DNA from: an uncultured Rhizobiaceae bacterium
GTDB lineage: Bacteria > Pseudomonadota > Alphaproteobacteria > Rhizobiales > Rhizobiaceae
Assembly (NCBI GenBank): GCA_951813045.1
Contig: CATOTF010000002.1
Span: 1,240,001 to 1,304,000, forward strand
Reading direction: 5' to 3'
DNA: 64,000 bases
Shown here: piece after piece, positions 62,269 through 64,000 of the stretch
How the letters are laid out: each line of letters starts with the position of its first letter
Position numbering within the stretch: position 1 is the stretch's first letter
Program-made: the position numbers and the translations under genes
The notes under the pieces: generated by a model
Database searches by the model: none
What the model was told of the DNA's origin: nothing
What the model saw: only the letters and a program-made list of their open reading frames with translations

Positions 62269-63957
62269 GCCGAGGGTGTGTAAGAACTCGATACTTGTTG
62301 CTATTCTGATATACTTCTGTGAATTGAATCGGAGATTTTGTGATGTCACGATTTATCGAGGGTGTTGGGCGTGATCAGGTGACTTTGTTGCCGGAATGTC
62401 TGGACGATTATGTCTGTCAAGAAAACGCTGTTCGAGTGGTTGACGTTTTCGTTGATGCTCTTGATCTTGTTGAACTCGGTTTTGGGCGAACGATATCTGC
62501 CGGAACTGGTCGGCCAGGTTATCATCCTTCGATTTTGCTGAAGCTGTTCATCTATGGGTATTTGAACAGAATTGCCTCCAGCCGTCGCCTTGAACGGGAA
62601 GCTGGGCGTAATGTTGAAGTGATGTGGTTGACCGGGCGGTTGGTGCCTGACCATAAGACGATTGCTGACTTTCGAAGGCTTAACAGCTCCCCTATCCGCA
62701 AAACCTGTGCCCGGTTTGTTGAAGTTTGTCGTCGCATGGGTGTTTTGGACAGGGCGTGTGTCGCGATTGATGGCAGCAAGTTCAAAGCGGTCAATAATCG
62801 GGACCGTAATTTTACTGCAGGCAAAATCAAGCTTCGGATTACTCATCTTGAAGACAGTGCTGCCCGATATCTGGAAGAGATGGCACGCACTGACAGGCAG
62901 GAACAATCACACACTCAGACCAAGAAGATTGAACGCCTACAAGAAAAGCTCTCTCGTGTCCGTCAGGAAGTGAGACGGCTTGAAGCCATCGCAACCGAAC
63001 TGCCAGATACATCAGATGGTCAGATATCTGTAACCGATCCTGATGCACGTTCCATGGCGACACGCGGCAAAGGTACCGGACTTGTCGGTCACAATGTGCA
63101 GACGGCGGTTGATACTGAAGCCCACCTTATCGTGGCCCATGAGGTGACGAATGTCGGCAATGACAGGGCACAGCTGGAACCGATGGCCCAGGCTGCAAAG
63201 GTTGCATTGAAAGTAGATGCTCTCGAAGCTATTGCAGACCGCGGCTACTTCAGTGGTACGCAATTGCTGGCCTGCGATAAACAGGGAATTACGCCAACAG
63301 TTCCAAGGCCTGATACATCCGGCAATCGGAAGAAAGGTATGTTTGTGAAGGCAGACTTTATCTACAATGCCAATCAAGATGTTTACATCTGCCCTGCTGA
63401 TAAAGAGCTGACTTATCGCTACACCCGTGAGGAAGGTGGCCTGATGCAACGACGCTATTGGCAAAATGATTGCCAATACTGCGCTTTGAAACATCAATGT
63501 ACGACAGGCAAGGAACGCCGCATCGCCCGGTGGGAACATGAACATCTGATCGAAGAGATGTATGCCCGAATGGATGAGAAACCAGACTTGATGCGGACAC
63601 GCCGTTCAACAGTCGAGCATCCTTTCGGCACTCTCAAGGCGTGGATGGGGTCTACCCATTTCCTAACCCGCAGATTTCCAAATGTCCGCGCGGAAATGGC
63701 ATTGAGTGTGCTTGCCTACAACATCAAGCGCATGATCAATATGGTTGGAATTTCTACTCTGATCGGGGCAATGTCGGCCTAAACAAAACCAATTTTTCTC
63801 CAATTGCCAGTGATACAACAAATGTAGTTCACAACCGGCAAAAACGGCTATCGAGTTGCCAAGCAGCTACATTTTCTGACGGTGGGGCAAATATTCGGAA
63901 ACAACAAAAGCCGCAGTTAAAGCAACCCATTAAATCGAGTTTTTACACACCCTCGGC
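62269..63957 (+). mobile_element. IS1182-family insertion sequence
   Basis: The ends are 23-24-bp inverted repeats: GCCGAGGGTGTGTAAG then AACTCGAT from 62269, and its reverse complement with one mismatch ending at 63957. They enclose one complete transposase gene and about 175 bases of non-coding right end. I see no matching direct repeat outside the ends, so either no duplication was made or later changes erased it. Confidence 0.85.
62343..63782 (+). CDS. IS1182-family transposase
   Basis: A 479-residue DDE transposase. The N-terminal domain (VDVFVDALDLVELGF, GRPGYHPSILLKLFIYGYLNRIASSRRLERE) is typical of IS1182/IS4-like enzymes. AIDGSKFKAVNN supplies the first Asp, AIADRGYF the second, and STVEHPFGTLKAWMG the Glu. 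A Cys cluster (CQYCALKHQC) lies between. ATG at 62343 has GGAG eight bases upstream. The reading frame is intact. Confidence 0.92.
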   Translation: MSRFIEGVGRDQVTLLPECLDDYVCQENAVRVVDVFVDALDLVELGFGRTISAGTGRPGYHPSILLKLFIYGYLNRIASSRRLEREAGRNVEVMWLTGRLVPDHKTIADFRRLNSSPIRKTCARFVEVCRRMGVLDRACVAIDGSKFKAVNNRDRNFTAGKIKLRITHLEDSAARYLEEMARTDRQEQSHTQTKKIERLQEKLSRVRQEVRRLEAIATELPDTSDGQISVTDPDARSMATRGKGTGLVGHNVQTAVDTEAHLIVAHEVTNVGNDRAQLEPMAQAAKVALKVDALEAIADRGYFSGTQLLACDKQGITPTVPRPDTSGNRKKGMFVKADFIYNANQDVYICPADKELTYRYTREEGGLMQRRYWQNDCQYCALKHQCTTGKERRIARWEHEHLIEEMYARMDEKPDLMRTRRSTVEHPFGTLKAWMGSTHFLTRRFPNVRAEMALSVLAYNIKRMINMVGISTLIGAMSA

Positions 63958-64000
63958 TGTCCTTACTGATGATGCACCGATCAATTGGAACATGATCAAC
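63958..64000 (+). other. Flank beyond the IS1182-type element (partial)
   Basis: One plus-strand frame reads VLTDDAPINWNMIN and is open at the window edge. It could be part of a gene interrupted by the IS or the body of the next gene. Too short to assign. Confidence 0.3.

Noticed and set aside
1-64000. CRISPR arrays and tRNA or rRNA genes
   Set aside because: No regularly spaced identical repeats and no tRNA-like or rRNA sequences were seen on either strand.

Overview
The window is chromosomal DNA from an alphaproteobacterium, most likely a Hyphomicrobiales-type organism of moderate (by eye about 50%) GC. The evidence is the end of the ribosomal-protein operon (secY-adk-rpsM-rpsK-rpoA-rplQ), an ATP12-type ATP synthase assembly chaperone, a DUF3572-divK-pleD cell-cycle block, a DUF2865 secreted protein, an RNase E with a very large insertion in its S1 domain, a CtrA-type site and an alphaproteobacterial-style promoter before rpsM. 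I cannot name the genus from sequence alone.

Positions 1 to about 39.7 kb are mostly core genome. In order: the ribosomal operon; an NAD-dependent reductase; a DegP/DegQ protease; rarA; a PEGA-like lipoprotein; the fluoride channel crcB; an RluC-type pseudouridine synthase; ATP12; a membrane-anchored class III nucleotide cyclase; a DMT transporter; a glutathione-dependent formaldehyde oxidation pair (S-formylglutathione hydrolase and class III alcohol dehydrogenase) with two genes between them; an ArsR/SRPBCC pair with a clear operator; RNase E; the cell-wall genes amiC and PBP1A; an MFS transporter; a DUF2865 protein; an SDR that lacks the usual catalytic Tyr/Lys; a threonine dehydratase-like enzyme; a four-gene Mla/MCE lipid transporter with an expanded MCE subunit; a Tat-exported PhoX phosphatase behind a possible Pho box; and dinB.

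From about 39.7 kb the window becomes mosaic. An IS630-family element sits between DUF3572 and a HAD-like gene. divK and pleD follow, then a 700-base stretch with a perfect CtrA-box match and a run of three strong hairpins that may be an unrecognised structured RNA. Next are a DUF1989 gene, a membrane hybrid histidine kinase, a convergent LuxR-type response regulator, a 1073-residue composite surface protein with a C-terminal beta-barrel, and a DUF2059 protein, which together look like a regulated envelope module. An IS110/IS1111-type element follows. Its downstream non-coding region contains a hairpin loop that matches nine bases of the flanking target, as expected for a guide (bridge/seek) RNA.

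After an amine oxidase and an IS3 remnant comes a metabolic cluster: a GntR regulator, a class IV aminotransferase and a complete polar-amino-acid ABC transporter, divergent from a choline-sulfatase-like sulfatase with a perfect 14-bp palindrome between them. This suggests uptake and desulfation of a sulfated amino compound. The window ends with an IS1182-type element.
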